Shown here one piece after another: positions 1-8,396 of a stretch of 64,000 bases of DNA (the stretch's first letter is position 1; each line of letters begins with the position of its first letter). The notes beneath the pieces are model-generated. The model was not told where the DNA came from and made no database searches. It saw only the letters and a list, made by a program, of their open reading frames with translations. Position numbers and translations under genes: made by a program. The DNA lies in NCBI RefSeq assembly GCF_000590475.1, contig NZ_CP007441.1:1511231-1575230 (forward strand), given 5' to 3'. This DNA is from Stutzerimonas stutzeri. GTDB taxonomy: Bacteria; Pseudomonadota; Gammaproteobacteria; Pseudomonadales; Pseudomonadaceae.

Positions 1-1
1 G

Positions 2-577
2 GAAATCGTCGAGAGTTTGATGGACAATGGCGAAAAGATCATCTGGGCGCCTGACAAGCATCTTGGGAGCTATGTGCAGCGTGAGACCGGCGCCGACATG
101 CTGCTGTGGGATGGTGCCTGCATCGTCCATGAAGAGTTCAAGGCGAAGCAGCTGGAAGATATGAAAGCGCTGTATCCGGACGCTGCCGTTCTGGTTCATC
201 CCGAGTCGCCTGAATCGGTCATCGCCCTGGCGGATGCCGTCGGCTCCACCAGTCAATTGATCAAGGCGGCACAGACGCTGGCGAATCCTACCTTCATCGT
301 CGCTACCGATCGCGGCATCTTTTATAAGATGAAGCAGCTCTGCCCGGACAAGGAATTCATCGAGGCACCCACGGCGGGCAGCGGCGCAGCGTGTCGCAGT
401 TGTGCCCACTGCCCGTGGATGGCGATGAATACGCTTGAGCGTACGCTGGATTGCCTGCGTGCCGGCAGCAACGAGATCTTTGTCGATGCAGCGCTGATAC
501 CACGCGCAATCAAGCCGCTCAAGCGCATGCTGGACTTCACCCAGGCCGCGCGCATCAAGCAGGCTGGCAACGCCTGA
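2..577 (+). CDS. nadA: Quinolinate synthase NadA (C-terminal part, 5' end outside window)
   Basis: Makes quinolinate from iminoaspartate and dihydroxyacetone phosphate in cytosolic de novo NAD synthesis. Only the last 191 or so residues of a family normally near 350 are here; the frame is open to the window edge. Visible are two of the three cysteines that hold the [4Fe-4S] cluster in this family: one in GACIVHEEF, and the last in the CRSCAHCPW segment, followed by the conserved MAMN. The gene converges on the M48 peptidase gene across a strong hairpin. In P. aeruginosa, as I recall it, nadA heads the same gene order. The identification is secure; the true start cannot be seen. Confidence 0.95.
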   Translation, partial: EIVESLMDNGEKIIWAPDKHLGSYVQRETGADMLLWDGACIVHEEFKAKQLEDMKALYPDAAVLVHPESPESVIALADAVGSTSQLIKAAQTLANPTFIVATDRGIFYKMKQLCPDKEFIEAPTAGSGAACRSCAHCPWMAMNTLERTLDCLRAGSNEIFVDAALIPRAIKPLKRMLDFTQAARIKQAGNA

Positions 578-604
578 CACAAGGGCGTCCATCCGTGGCT
601 TTGC

Positions 605-628
605 AGGCGGCGCCTTTCGGCGCCGCCT
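605..628. terminator. GC-rich hairpin between convergent nadA and M48 peptidase genes
   Basis: A perfect 10-bp stem (AGGCGGCGCC / GGCGCCGCCT) around a TTTC loop sits between the two convergent stop codons. Neither strand has a good T-run, so it is either a weak bidirectional terminator or an mRNA 3'-end stabilising structure. Confidence 0.6.
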
Positions 629-631
629 GAC

Positions 632-2062
632 TCAGCGCAACATTTCCTCAACCATTCGCTTCTCTTCGATCAGCTGCTTCTGCCGAGCGTCGATGCGTGC
701 GCCTGTCTGGAAGTTGCTCGAGCGACGTTTGGCGAAGTCCAGCTGCTCGATCGCCTGATCGTAGTCGCCGACCAGCGCGAAGTATTCCGCGCGACCCTGG
801 TGGAGGCCGATGATATTTCCGGTGAGCCCACGGATCTCCGAGACCTGATACCAGATGTCCGGATCCTTGGGGCGAGCCTCAACCAATGCGTCCAGCTCCC
901 GCTCGGCCTCCTGCAGTTTGTTTTCCTTGATCAGCAGATCGATGTTCGTCTGGCGCACGGGATAGCTGCCCGGGTACAGGCGGAGCAGGGTTTGGGTGCG
1001 CTCGCGCGCGGCGGCGAGACGGTTGGCGGTGATGTCCAGTTCGATCTGAGCCAAGTTGTAGCTGGCGTCGTCCGGCTCCTTCGCCAGCAACGGCTGCAGA
1101 TTGGTCGCAGCTTCCTTGAGCTGACCGCTTTTGATCTGGGCCAATGCCAGGCCGTAGCGGGCCGCGTCGAGGTTTTCATCTTCGCTGAGCATGGCCCGGA
1201 AACGCTTGGCACTGACGCCCGGCGTGGTCTCGAACTTCAGATCCACTCGCGCGCGCATTAATTGGTAGCGCAGGCTGTCTTCAACGCCGCCCGCGGGATA
1301 CTGTTCGGCACGGTTCTTGGTGTCAGCGATACGTGACTCGGTAACCGGGTGGGTCAACAGGAATTCCGGCGGCTTCTGGTCATAACGATACTGGCGCATC
1401 AAGCGGCCGAACATCTGCGGCATGGCGCGCGGATCATAGCCGGCTCGTTCGAGATTGAGGATGCCGATGCGGTCGGCTTCCTGTTCGTTCTGCCGGGAAA
1501 AGCGTCGTTGCGCCTGGATCGCGGCGGCCTGGGTGGAAACGATCGCGGCGATGCCGGCGTCACCCGCGCCAGCGGCAGCCGCTACGACCCCAGCGAGCAT
1601 TGCCGCCATCAATGGGAGCTGCATGCGTTTTTGCTCTTCCAGGCCGCGGGCGAAATGGCGCTGGGACAAGTGCGCCAATTCGTGTGCCAGGACCGAGGCG
1701 TATTCTGCTTCAGTCTGGGCGTGCAGAAACAACCCGCCGTTGACGCCAATAATACCGCCCGGTGCGGCAAAGGCGTTCAATTGCGGGCTGTCGAGCAGCA
1801 CGAATTCCAGCCGGCGATCCTGCAGCTGACTGCTCTCGGCCAGCCGGTAGACGCTGCGTTCCAGGTAGTCCTTTAGCAACGGATCCGACAGCTGCGGGAC
1901 CTGCCCGCGCAACAGGCTGAGCCAGGCACGGCCGAGTTGGTGTTCTTGTTCCGGCGAGACAATGCCCGAGCTGGAGTCGCCGAGGGAGGGTAGATCATTG
2001 GCCAAGGCTGGCTGCCCGATCAGGCATGCCAGCGTCAGCAGAGTAGGGCGCAGCAATTTCAT
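632..2062 (-). CDS. bepA: M48 family periplasmic metalloprotease with TPR domain (BepA/YfgC-like)
   Basis: Predicted periplasmic zinc protease and chaperone for outer-membrane protein assembly (LptD/BAM quality control), by analogy with E. coli BepA. The 476-residue product has a signal peptide (about 1-21, ending PALA), the HELAH zinc site at residues 127-131, and a third ligand in NEQEADR (E195). A hydrophobic Ala-rich stretch at 152-185 is followed by TPR-like helices from about 270 to the end. Length fits BepA (487 in E. coli). Neighbouring bamC, about 3.7 kb away, also belongs to outer-membrane assembly. Confidence is high for the family and moderate for strict orthology. Confidence 0.88.
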   Translation of the reverse strand: MKLLRPTLLTLACLIGQPALANDLPSLGDSSSGIVSPEQEHQLGRAWLSLLRGQVPQLSDPLLKDYLERSVYRLAESSQLQDRRLEFVLLDSPQLNAFAAPGGIIGVNGGLFLHAQTEAEYASVLAHELAHLSQRHFARGLEEQKRMQLPLMAAMLAGVVAAAAGAGDAGIAAIVSTQAAAIQAQRRFSRQNEQEADRIGILNLERAGYDPRAMPQMFGRLMRQYRYDQKPPEFLLTHPVTESRIADTKNRAEQYPAGGVEDSLRYQLMRARVDLKFETTPGVSAKRFRAMLSEDENLDAARYGLALAQIKSGQLKEAATNLQPLLAKEPDDASYNLAQIELDITANRLAAARERTQTLLRLYPGSYPVRQTNIDLLIKENKLQEAERELDALVEARPKDPDIWYQVSEIRGLTGNIIGLHQGRAEYFALVGDYDQAIEQLDFAKRRSSNFQTGARIDARQKQLIEEKRMVEEMLR

Positions 2063-2168
2063 CCAGACTGGCTCTTGAAAGCAGGAACGTTACTGTAGCC
2101 TTGTGCCAGGGTAACTGGCCAGGGGCGGGGGCAGGTCGGTATCCTGCGCTTCTTTCAAGGAGACGAAC

Positions 2169-2420
2169 ATGAACCAACAGAGTGTGCCCGACACCGTCTG
2201 CGATGCCGAACTGGACGCTGCCGGGCTGCAATGTCCTATGCCTCTGCTGAAGGCGAAGCTTGAACTCAATCGACTGGCCAGCGGCCAGGTTTTGAAGGTC
2301 ACCGCAACCGATCCGGGCTCGCAGCGGGATTTTCGCAGTTTCGCCACGTTATCCGGCCACGCACTGTTACGTGAAGAAGCCGACGAAGGCCTCTATCGCT
2401 ACTGGCTACGCAAGGCCTGA
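2169..2420 (+). CDS. TusA/SirA-family sulfurtransferase-like protein (PA1006-like)
   Basis: A small 83-residue cytosolic protein of the TusA family. The diagnostic CPxP motif is CPMP, with the persulfide-carrying cysteine at residue 22; a second cysteine is C11. TusA-type proteins relay sulfur for tRNA thiolation or molybdenum cofactor work. The gene order (nadA, M48 peptidase, this gene, AI-2E permease, prxQ) matches that of P. aeruginosa PA1006, a member linked to molybdenum homeostasis and nitrate respiration. I infer that role here from family and synteny rather than sequence detail. It starts at ATG 2169 behind an AAGGAGA ribosome site and lies 17 nt before the permease. Confidence 0.85.
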   Translation: MNQQSVPDTVCDAELDAAGLQCPMPLLKAKLELNRLASGQVLKVTATDPGSQRDFRSFATLSGHALLREEADEGLYRYWLRKA

Positions 2421-2437
2421 AGTTTCTAAAGAAAGAT

Positions 2438-3517
2438 ATGCTCAACGTACTACGCAGCTGGATCCATCGCTATTTCTCGGACGAGGAGGCCGTGGTTCTG
2501 GCTGTATTGTTGGTGGTCGCCTTCGCTGTGGTGCTGACGCTGGGCGACATGCTCGCGCCCGTTCTCGCCGGGCTGGTGCTGGCCTTTCTGATGCAGGGCC
2601 TGGTCGGTGCGCTGGAGCGCGTCCGAATTCCGCATCTGGTGGCTGTCTGGTTGGTGTTCCTGATGTTCGTTGGAGCGCTTACGGTTTGCATGCTGTTCTT
2701 GGTGCCCTTGGTCTGGCAGCAGGTGCTGACCCTTTTCAACGAACTACCTCGGATGCTGGTGGAGTGGCAATCCCTGTTGTTGCTCTTGCCCGAGCGCTAT
2801 CCGCAACTGCTGACCGAAGAGCAGGTGCTGCAAGGGATCGATTTCATGCGGGGCGAGGTGGGGCGCTACGGTCAGACGGTGCTGACGTCGTCGCTGTCCA
2901 GCCTGCCGTTGCTGCTGACCCTGATGATCTATCTGATCCTGGTACCGATTCTGGTGTTCTTCTTTCTCAAGGATCGCCAGCAGATCGGTGACTGGCTGAG
3001 TGGCTACTTGCCACGTGAGCGGACGCTGATCACGCAGGTGTCCCAGGAAATGAACGTGCAGATCGCCAACTATATTCGAGGCAAGGCGATCGAAATCCTG
3101 ATTTGCGGTGCGGTGTCGTACGCAGTCTTTGCACTGCTGGAGCTCAACTACGCAGCGTTACTGGCTCTGCTAGTGGGTGTTTCCGTAGTGGTGCCTTATA
3201 TCGGCGCTACGGTAGTGACCATCCCTATCGCCTTGATCGGGTTGTTTCAGTGGGGGCTGGGTGACCAGTTCATCTATCTGATGGTGGCCTACGCGATCAT
3301 CCAGGCGCTGGACGGCAACGTTCTGGTGCCTCTGCTTTTCTCCGAAGCTGTCAATCTGCACCCGGTGGCCATCATTTGCTCGGTTCTGCTATTCGGCGGG
3401 CTTTGGGGCTTCTGGGGGGTGTTCTTTGCGATACCTCTGGCGACCTTGTTCAAGGCGGTGCTATACGCTTGGCCGCGTAGACCGCCCACGGTCCCGGTCG
3501 TGGAAAGCGTGAGCTAG
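2438..3517 (+). CDS. AI-2E family (PerM-like) membrane permease
   Basis: A 359-residue polytopic inner-membrane protein of the AI-2E exporter/PerM superfamily. Hydrophobic segments occur near residues 20-60, 65-95, 150-180, 210-250 and 270-350, in the usual pattern of an N-terminal hairpin, a central soluble insert (about 100-150) and a C-terminal bundle. The conserved PYIGA and ALDGNVLVPLL stretches are present. The substrate is unknown for most members, so no transport function is assigned. It probably shares a transcript with the upstream TusA-like gene and ends at a clear bidirectional terminator. The ribosome site (AAAGA) is weak, suggesting coupling to the upstream gene. Confidence 0.85.
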   Translation: MLNVLRSWIHRYFSDEEAVVLAVLLVVAFAVVLTLGDMLAPVLAGLVLAFLMQGLVGALERVRIPHLVAVWLVFLMFVGALTVCMLFLVPLVWQQVLTLFNELPRMLVEWQSLLLLLPERYPQLLTEEQVLQGIDFMRGEVGRYGQTVLTSSLSSLPLLLTLMIYLILVPILVFFFLKDRQQIGDWLSGYLPRERTLITQVSQEMNVQIANYIRGKAIEILICGAVSYAVFALLELNYAALLALLVGVSVVVPYIGATVVTIPIALIGLFQWGLGDQFIYLMVAYAIIQALDGNVLVPLLFSEAVNLHPVAIICSVLLFGGLWGFWGVFFAIPLATLFKAVLYAWPRRPPTVPVVESVS

Positions 3518-3523
3518 AACGAG

Positions 3524-3546
3524 AAAGGGCCGGCTTGCCGGCCTTT
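3524..3546. terminator. Bidirectional intrinsic terminator
   Basis: A roughly 10-bp stem built on GGCCGGC / GCCGGCC with a TT loop, flanked by an A-run on one side and a T-run on the other. It lies between the convergent permease and peroxiredoxin genes and would work in both directions. Confidence 0.8.
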
Positions 3547-3549
3547 CGC

Positions 3550-4023
3550 TTATTTTCGATGCAACGCCTGAGCGGCCTGCAAAACGGCTTCGACATGCCC
3601 GGGTACTTTCACGCCTCGCCATGCCTGACGTAGCACGCCGTCGCGGTCGATCAGAAAGGTACTGCGATCTACGCCCAAATATTCCTTGCCGTAGAGCTTC
3701 TTCAGCTTGATCACGTCGAACAGTTGGCAGAGCTGTTCATCCTTGTCGGAGATGAGCTCGAAGGGAAATCCCTGCTTGGCCTTGAAGTTCTCATGCGTTC
3801 TCAGGCTGTCCCGTGAGACGCCGAAGACCTGCGTGTTGGCTTCGTTGAAGGCGCTGTGCAGATCGCGGAACCCCTGGCCTTCGGTGGTGCAACCCGGCGT
3901 GTTGTCCTTCGGGTAGAAGTAGAGCACGACCTGCTTGCCCTTCAGTGTTTCGGGGCTGACCTGCGTGTCGCTGGTAGCTTGGGCAAGGAAGGCCGGGACG
4001 GAGCGATCGATTTCCACGGGCAT
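3550..4023 (-). CDS. bcp: Thioredoxin-dependent peroxiredoxin, PrxQ/Bcp family
   Basis: Reduces hydrogen and organic peroxides in the cytosol. The 157-residue length and the NTPGCT peroxidatic motif (Cys45) place it in the Bcp/PrxQ family. In E. coli Bcp a resolving cysteine sits five residues later (C50); here that position is glutamine (Q50). The only other cysteine is C99, in DEQLCQLF, which also exists in E. coli Bcp. The enzyme must therefore use C99, a glutathione/thioredoxin partner directly, or a 1-Cys mechanism. The gene lies 16 nt downstream of gcvR on the same strand, an arrangement conserved in pseudomonads, so the two are probably cotranscribed. Confidence 0.92.
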   Translation of the reverse strand: MPVEIDRSVPAFLAQATSDTQVSPETLKGKQVVLYFYPKDNTPGCTTEGQGFRDLHSAFNEANTQVFGVSRDSLRTHENFKAKQGFPFELISDKDEQLCQLFDVIKLKKLYGKEYLGVDRSTFLIDRDGVLRQAWRGVKVPGHVEAVLQAAQALHRK

Positions 4024-4039
4024 TGCGGTTTTCCTTAAA

Positions 4040-4600
4040 TCAAGGGTTCTGCGGGCGCCAAGGCTCTATCAGTGCGTCCAGATTCAGTGCATCGGCGAAA
4101 TCCAAAAACTGATCACGTAGCCAACTGATCTGCGTGCCGGCTGGCAACGTGACGGTCAGTGTCGCATTGAGCATCGTGCCGCCGGTCTGGGGCGCCTGAT
4201 AGGTGTCGCAGGTCAGGCTCTCGAGCTCGACACGGTGGTCAATGAAGAACTGGCACAGCTCGTTGAGAATGTCCGGGCGGTAAACCGAGCTGACATAGGC
4301 CACATAGGGTAGCGCTTGCGGGCGAACTTCCAACGCTTCGCTGCGTACCACATTGGTGGTGAACTCGTGCTTCTTGGCCAGCGCCGGTAGCGCCGTCTCC
4401 ATGCGAGCGAGGGCGTCCCAGGTTCCGGTGATTTCCAGAACCAGCGCGCAGCACTCACCATGTCGGGTCAGGCGCGTACTGACCACGGCACAGCGATTCT
4501 CGTTGCTGGCTCTGCAAAGCACATTGGTGAGCGCCATCGGGCTGCGACCCATGGCGCTGATGACGAGAAACTGTTCTCGAGGTACTGGGGGGGTGGACAT
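4040..4600 (-). CDS. gcvR: Glycine cleavage system regulator GcvR-like, tandem ACT domains
   Basis: In E. coli GcvR binds GcvA and blocks activation of the glycine cleavage operon when glycine is low. This 186-residue protein has two ACT-like modules (about 9-85 and 95-178). The first begins QFLVISAMGRSPM, the second PYVAYVSSVYRPDIL, both with the ACT beta-alpha-beta pattern of a ligand-binding regulator. There is no DNA-binding domain. The location between dapA (divergent) and prxQ (downstream, same strand) is the typical pseudomonad position. A GcvA partner is not in the window, so the regulated target is inferred from the family only. Confidence 0.85.
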   Translation of the reverse strand: MSTPPVPREQFLVISAMGRSPMALTNVLCRASNENRCAVVSTRLTRHGECCALVLEITGTWDALARMETALPALAKKHEFTTNVVRSEALEVRPQALPYVAYVSSVYRPDILNELCQFFIDHRVELESLTCDTYQAPQTGGTMLNATLTVTLPAGTQISWLRDQFLDFADALNLDALIEPWRPQNP

Positions 4601-4820
4601 GCAGGTTCCTGGCGGTGATGAATCGGTCGGCCAGCCAAAGCCGAAAACGGCTAAGGGTAGCGAAAAGCGTCGCCAGAGGGAATGCGTGCGCAGGCAAGCA
4701 TCGCTAAAGTAAGCGGTTAGCGTCTGATCGCTCCGACGTCAGGATGCATCCAGCGTGCTCGCAAAGCGCTCAGGAGCCTTGTACCATTACGCCTCTCTTT
4801 TTCCGGCAGGAGTGGGTTGC

Positions 4821-5699
4821 ATGATTGCGGGCAGTATGGTGGCGCTGGTCACTCCCATGGACGCGCAGGGCGCTATTGATTGGGATGGCCTGAGCAAGCT
4901 GGTGGACTTCCATCTGCAGGAAGGTACCAATGCAATCGTTGCGGTCGGTACCACTGGCGAGTCGGCAACGCTCGAAGTGCCCGAGCATATCGAGGTGATC
5001 CGCCGAGTAGTGGATCAGGTAAACGGCCGGATTCCGGTTATTGCCGGCACTGGTGCCAACTCCACTCGCGAAGCCGTCGAACTGACCGATAACGCCAAGT
5101 CGGCCGGTGCCGATGCTTGCCTGCTGGTCACACCCTATTACAACAAGCCGACTCAGGAAGGCCTGTACCTGCACTTCCGCCACATCGCCGAAGCCGTGGC
5201 CATTCCGCAGATTCTCTACAACGTACCGGGCCGCACCGCTTGTGACATGCTGCCGGAAACCATCGAACGGCTGTCCAAGGTGCCGAATATCATCGGCGTC
5301 AAGGAAGCAACCGGTGATCTCAGGCGCGGCCAGGAAGTGCTCGATCGCGTGGGTACTGATTTCCTCGTCTATTCCGGTGACGACGCCACCGCGGTTGAGC
5401 TGATGCTGATGGGTGGCAAGGGCAACATCTCCGTTACCGCCAACGTCGCGCCCCGTGCGATGAGTGAACTCTGCGCCGCCGCCATTGCGGGCGATGCGGA
5501 AAAGGCGCGTGCCATCAATGCGTTGCTGATGCCGCTGCATCAAACGTTGTTCCTCGAGGCCAATCCGATCCCGGTGAAGTGGGCACTGCATGAGATGGGC
5601 CTGATGCAAAACGGTATTCGTTTGCCCTTGACCTGGCTCAGCCAGCGCTGCCAGGAGCCGCTTCGCGACGCTATGCGTCAATCCGGTGTACTGGCCTGA
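4821..5699 (+). CDS. dapA: 4-hydroxy-tetrahydrodipicolinate synthase
   Basis: Condenses pyruvate with aspartate semialdehyde, the committed step of lysine and diaminopimelate synthesis. The 292-residue TIM barrel has the catalytic Tyr133 (LYNVPGRT), Schiff-base Lys161 (GVKEATGDL) and the GTTGES motif. I start it at ATG 4821 (MIAGSM), which has an AGGAG ribosome site 9 nt upstream and fits the family length; an in-frame start at 4755 would add 22 unsupported residues. bamC follows 40 nt downstream on the same strand, the widely conserved dapA-bamC pair that gave bamC its old name dapX. Confidence 0.97.
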   Translation: MIAGSMVALVTPMDAQGAIDWDGLSKLVDFHLQEGTNAIVAVGTTGESATLEVPEHIEVIRRVVDQVNGRIPVIAGTGANSTREAVELTDNAKSAGADACLLVTPYYNKPTQEGLYLHFRHIAEAVAIPQILYNVPGRTACDMLPETIERLSKVPNIIGVKEATGDLRRGQEVLDRVGTDFLVYSGDDATAVELMLMGGKGNISVTANVAPRAMSELCAAAIAGDAEKARAINALLMPLHQTLFLEANPIPVKWALHEMGLMQNGIRLPLTWLSQRCQEPLRDAMRQSGVLA

Positions 5700-5739
5700 A
5701 CAGTATCCGGTGTACTGGTTTAACAATGAAGGAACATGC

Positions 5740-6840
5740 ATGAAGCGACTGGCCGGCCTCTCGACCCTAGCCCTGATCATCTCTGGAACCAGCGGCTGTG
5801 GCTGGTTGTGGGGCGAAGACGGATATTTCCGCGACCGTGGTAGCGACTACCTACAGGCGCGGCAGGTGCCACCAATGCAGGCTCCGGCCGACGCCGAGCT
5901 GCGTCCGATCGAGCCGCTACTGCCGATTCCTCAGCAGGTAGCCGACACCCGCGCGACGGGCGAATACGACGTACCGCGCCCTCAACGGTTGTTGATCGCC
6001 GAAGAAGCCAGCGAGTTCAGCCTGCAGACCTCAGAAGACGCGCGCTGGCTTGTCGCTATGCGTGCACCTGCCCAGGTCTGGGCTGCGGCCAGGCAGTTCT
6101 TTACCGACAATGGTTTTCAGATCGCTGAAGAGCGCCCGCAAACCGGCGAGTTCACTACTGCTTGGCAGACGCGTGATCAGTTGGCCCCAGCCTTGGTACG
6201 CAACCTTGGTCTTGGAGAAGGTGAGACGCGTGTCCGGGTTCGCATCGAGCCGGGCGTGCAGCGCGATACCAGCGAAATCTTTTTGCTCAGCGTTCAACGC
6301 CCTGCAGGCAGCAGTGCCAACGTTGCATGGCCTGAAGCACCGGCCAATGCCGAGCTCGATCGGGTATTGCTCGACGAGTTGCAGGCAGGCTTGAACAGCA
6401 GCGCCGCGCAAGGCGGTTCGGCCTCTCTTCTTGCCGAACGCGAGTTCGATGCGCCTAGTCGCGTGACGCTCAGCGAAGCCGGCAGCGGCGCTCCGGTGCT
6501 GCAGCTCGATACCGACTTCAATCGTGCCTGGTCGAGTGTCGGGCGAGCGCTAGCCGCCAGTGACATCCTTGTCGAAGACCTGGATCGAAGCTTGGGCGTC
6601 TACTACATCAATCTGTCTGAAGGCGCCGCGAATCCGGACGAGAAGCCTGGTTTCTTCTCCCGCTTGTTCGGTGGGGCACCAGACCGCGAAGAGATCGAAG
6701 CTCGCGCCGAGCGTTACCAAGTTCGCGTGACCGACGTGGGTGGCAACATCCAGGTAACGCTCGACAAAGATCTAGACACCGTCGCACCCGCAGAAGTATC
6801 GCGTCGCGTGCTGAATATGCTCAAGGACAACCTCGACTGA
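5740..6840 (+). CDS. bamC: Outer membrane protein assembly factor BamC (lipoprotein)
   Basis: An accessory lipoprotein of the BAM complex that inserts beta-barrel proteins into the outer membrane. The 366-residue product begins with a short lipoprotein signal whose likely acylated residue is the Cys of TSGCGW, near residue 19. The -3 position is Thr rather than the usual Leu, so the lipobox is slightly irregular. Two helix-grip modules of the NlpB/DapX fold follow, at about 95-205 and 250-360; the second ends in the conserved ERYQVRVTDVGGNIQVTL. The start at ATG 5740 follows a GAAGGA ribosome site. The gene is probably transcribed with dapA and is closed by the hairpin at 6871. Confidence 0.92.
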   Translation: MKRLAGLSTLALIISGTSGCGWLWGEDGYFRDRGSDYLQARQVPPMQAPADAELRPIEPLLPIPQQVADTRATGEYDVPRPQRLLIAEEASEFSLQTSEDARWLVAMRAPAQVWAAARQFFTDNGFQIAEERPQTGEFTTAWQTRDQLAPALVRNLGLGEGETRVRVRIEPGVQRDTSEIFLLSVQRPAGSSANVAWPEAPANAELDRVLLDELQAGLNSSAAQGGSASLLAEREFDAPSRVTLSEAGSGAPVLQLDTDFNRAWSSVGRALAASDILVEDLDRSLGVYYINLSEGAANPDEKPGFFSRLFGGAPDREEIEARAERYQVRVTDVGGNIQVTLDKDLDTVAPAEVSRRVLNMLKDNLD

Positions 6841-6870
6841 TTCGAGGAATCAGTCCGCTCCAACCAATCC

Positions 6871-6903
6871 AGGCGAAACCCTTCGGTTTCGCCTGTTTCG
6901 TTT
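6871..6903 (+). terminator. Intrinsic terminator after bamC
   Basis: A perfect 10-bp stem (AGGCGAAACC / GGTTTCGCCT) with a CTTC loop, followed by GTTTCGTTT. It separates bamC from purC. Confidence 0.8.
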
Positions 6904-6973
6904 GATGACAGGCCTGTCGTTACGGTTGCCGATTTGCAAACAGTACCGACGGCTGGTAACCGTGAGAGTCGCC

Positions 6974-7843
6974 ATGACCCCTTCCAATGCCCTCAGCCTG
7001 AAGAAAATCTATTCCGGCAAGGTTCGTGATCTATACGAAATCGACGACAAGCGCATGCTCATGGTCGCCACCGATCGGCTCTCGGCGTTCGACGTGATTC
7101 TCGCCGAGCCGATCCCGGAGAAGGGCAAGATCCTCACGGCGATTTCCAATTTCTGGTTCGACAAACTCGCCCATCTGGTTCCCAATCACTTCACCGGTGA
7201 CAGCGTCGAGGATGTGGTCCCGGCAGAGGAGCTACCGCTGGTTGAGGGGCGTGCGGTGGTTGCCAAGCGTCTCAAGCCTGTTGCGGTCGAAGCCATCGTA
7301 CGGGGTTACATCGTCGGCTCTGGCTGGAAGGAGTACCAGAAAAGCGGAACTGTTTGCGGCATTCAGCTGCCTGCCGGTCTGAAGGAAGCTGCCAAGTTGC
7401 CGCAGCCGATTTTCACCCCCTCGACCAAAGCCGCTGTAGGTGACCACGACGAGAATATTTCTTTTGAGCAGTGCGAGGCCGTTATCGGCAAGGACTTGGC
7501 CGCTCAGGTACGTGACACTTCCATTGCGCTCTACACCGCAGCCGTCGAATACGCGGCGACTCGCGGCATCATCATTGCCGACACCAAATTCGAATTCGGC
7601 CTCGACGAAGAGGGTCGCTTGACGCTAATGGATGAAGTGCTGACGCCTGATTCCAGCCGCTTCTGGCCAGCCGACAGCTATCAGGAAGGCAGCAATCCAC
7701 CGAGCTTCGACAAGCAGTTCGTTCGTGACTGGCTGGAATCCACCGGCTGGAACAAGGAACCACCTGCGCCGCCAGTTCCGGCCGACGTTGCGCAGAAAAC
7801 TGCTGACAAGTATCGCGAAGCCCTGACGCGCCTTACTGCCTGA
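6974..7843 (+). CDS. purC: Phosphoribosylaminoimidazole-succinocarboxamide synthase (SAICAR synthetase), long form
   Basis: Ligates aspartate to CAIR in de novo purine synthesis. The 289-residue product shows the family pattern: YSGKVRDLYEI near the N-terminus (nucleotide binding), TDRLSAFDV, VEAIVRGYIVGSGWKEY and a C-terminal DEVLTPDSSRFWP. It is the long eukaryote/beta-proteobacteria-like form, not the roughly 236-residue form (RGKAKSVY) that I recall at the equivalent site in P. aeruginosa. The start at ATG 6974 fits the family; an earlier in-frame start at 6902 would add an unsupported tail. The gene lies between bamC and tRNA-Ser. Confidence 0.95.
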   Translation: MTPSNALSLKKIYSGKVRDLYEIDDKRMLMVATDRLSAFDVILAEPIPEKGKILTAISNFWFDKLAHLVPNHFTGDSVEDVVPAEELPLVEGRAVVAKRLKPVAVEAIVRGYIVGSGWKEYQKSGTVCGIQLPAGLKEAAKLPQPIFTPSTKAAVGDHDENISFEQCEAVIGKDLAAQVRDTSIALYTAAVEYAATRGIIIADTKFEFGLDEEGRLTLMDEVLTPDSSRFWPADSYQEGSNPPSFDKQFVRDWLESTGWNKEPPAPPVPADVAQKTADKYREALTRLTA

Positions 7844-7924
7844 ACCAGGTACATGGCCGGGTTCGCCCAGCTAGGCGAAGCTGCCGCAACGTGCTGAATA
7901 ACGAGAAAAAAGATCCCAGCGGGG

Positions 7925-7953
7925 TTCGACAATCGTTCGCGAACTGCTATGAT
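7925..7953 (+). promoter_or_regulatory. Sigma-70 promoter of tRNA-Ser
   Basis: A TTCGAC -35 and a TATGAT -10 are separated by 17 bp and followed by a GC-rich discriminator (GCGCGCC), typical of stringently controlled stable-RNA promoters. Transcription should start about 5 nt before the mature tRNA. Confidence 0.7.
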
Positions 7954-7963
7954 GCGCGCCGCT

Positions 7964-8053
7964 GGAGAGATGCCGGAGTGGCCGAACGGGACGGATTCGA
8001 AATCCGTTGTACCCTCGCGGGTACCTAGGGTTCAAATCCCTATCTCTCCGCCA
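7964..8053 (+). tRNA. tRNA-Ser (anticodon CGA)
   Basis: A 90-nt class II tRNA with an encoded CCA end. The acceptor stem GGAGAGA pairs perfectly with TCTCTCC, followed by discriminator G. The anticodon loop TTCGAAA sits in an ACGGA/TCCGT stem, reading UCG serine codons. A long variable arm (TACCCTCGCGGGTA) and a T-arm with GGTTCAAATCC are visible. It has its own promoter and terminator. Confidence 0.97.
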
Positions 8054-8070
8054 TTACATGAAATGCTGAA

Positions 8071-8110
8071 AGCCCCGCCCCGCCTAGAGCGCAGCGGGGC
8101 TTCTTCTTTT
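8071..8110 (+). terminator. Intrinsic terminator of tRNA-Ser
   Basis: An 8-bp stem (AGCCCCGC / GCGGGGCT) is followed directly by TCTTCTTTT. Confidence 0.85.
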
Positions 8111-8396
8111 CTGGGGTATGGTTTAGGGCAAAGTTGGGGAAAACACCTCATCCAGACTGCTCGACACCGCCTTATTCCGTCCTAAATCTCATCATCGGAG
8201 AAACGGTCGCGGCTTTGCCGGCTCGATGCCGAGCGGCCCAACGATGCAACGCGATGGTTCGTGGACGCTCTCGCCACCTGTCGGCGGGTATGGTTGGGCC
8301 ATGGTTCGCGTCGATACTCGTCTATCTTGTTGATTGTTCACCGTCAGCGATCGCCTCGCGCCGCTCGGTCAAATTCCAACAAGAAGGATTGAGCAC
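8111..8396. other. Intergenic stretch between tRNA-Ser and ggt
   Basis: I find no convincing gene here. It should contain the ggt promoter, but I cannot pick a clear -35/-10 pair. A ribosome-binding site (AGAAGGA) lies at its end. Open frames across it are overlaps with the ggt reading frame. Confidence 0.5.

Noticed and set aside
7949..8185. Short open frame over the tRNA-Ser
   Set aside because: It runs through the complete tRNA and its terminator; there is no ribosome site and no protein-like composition.
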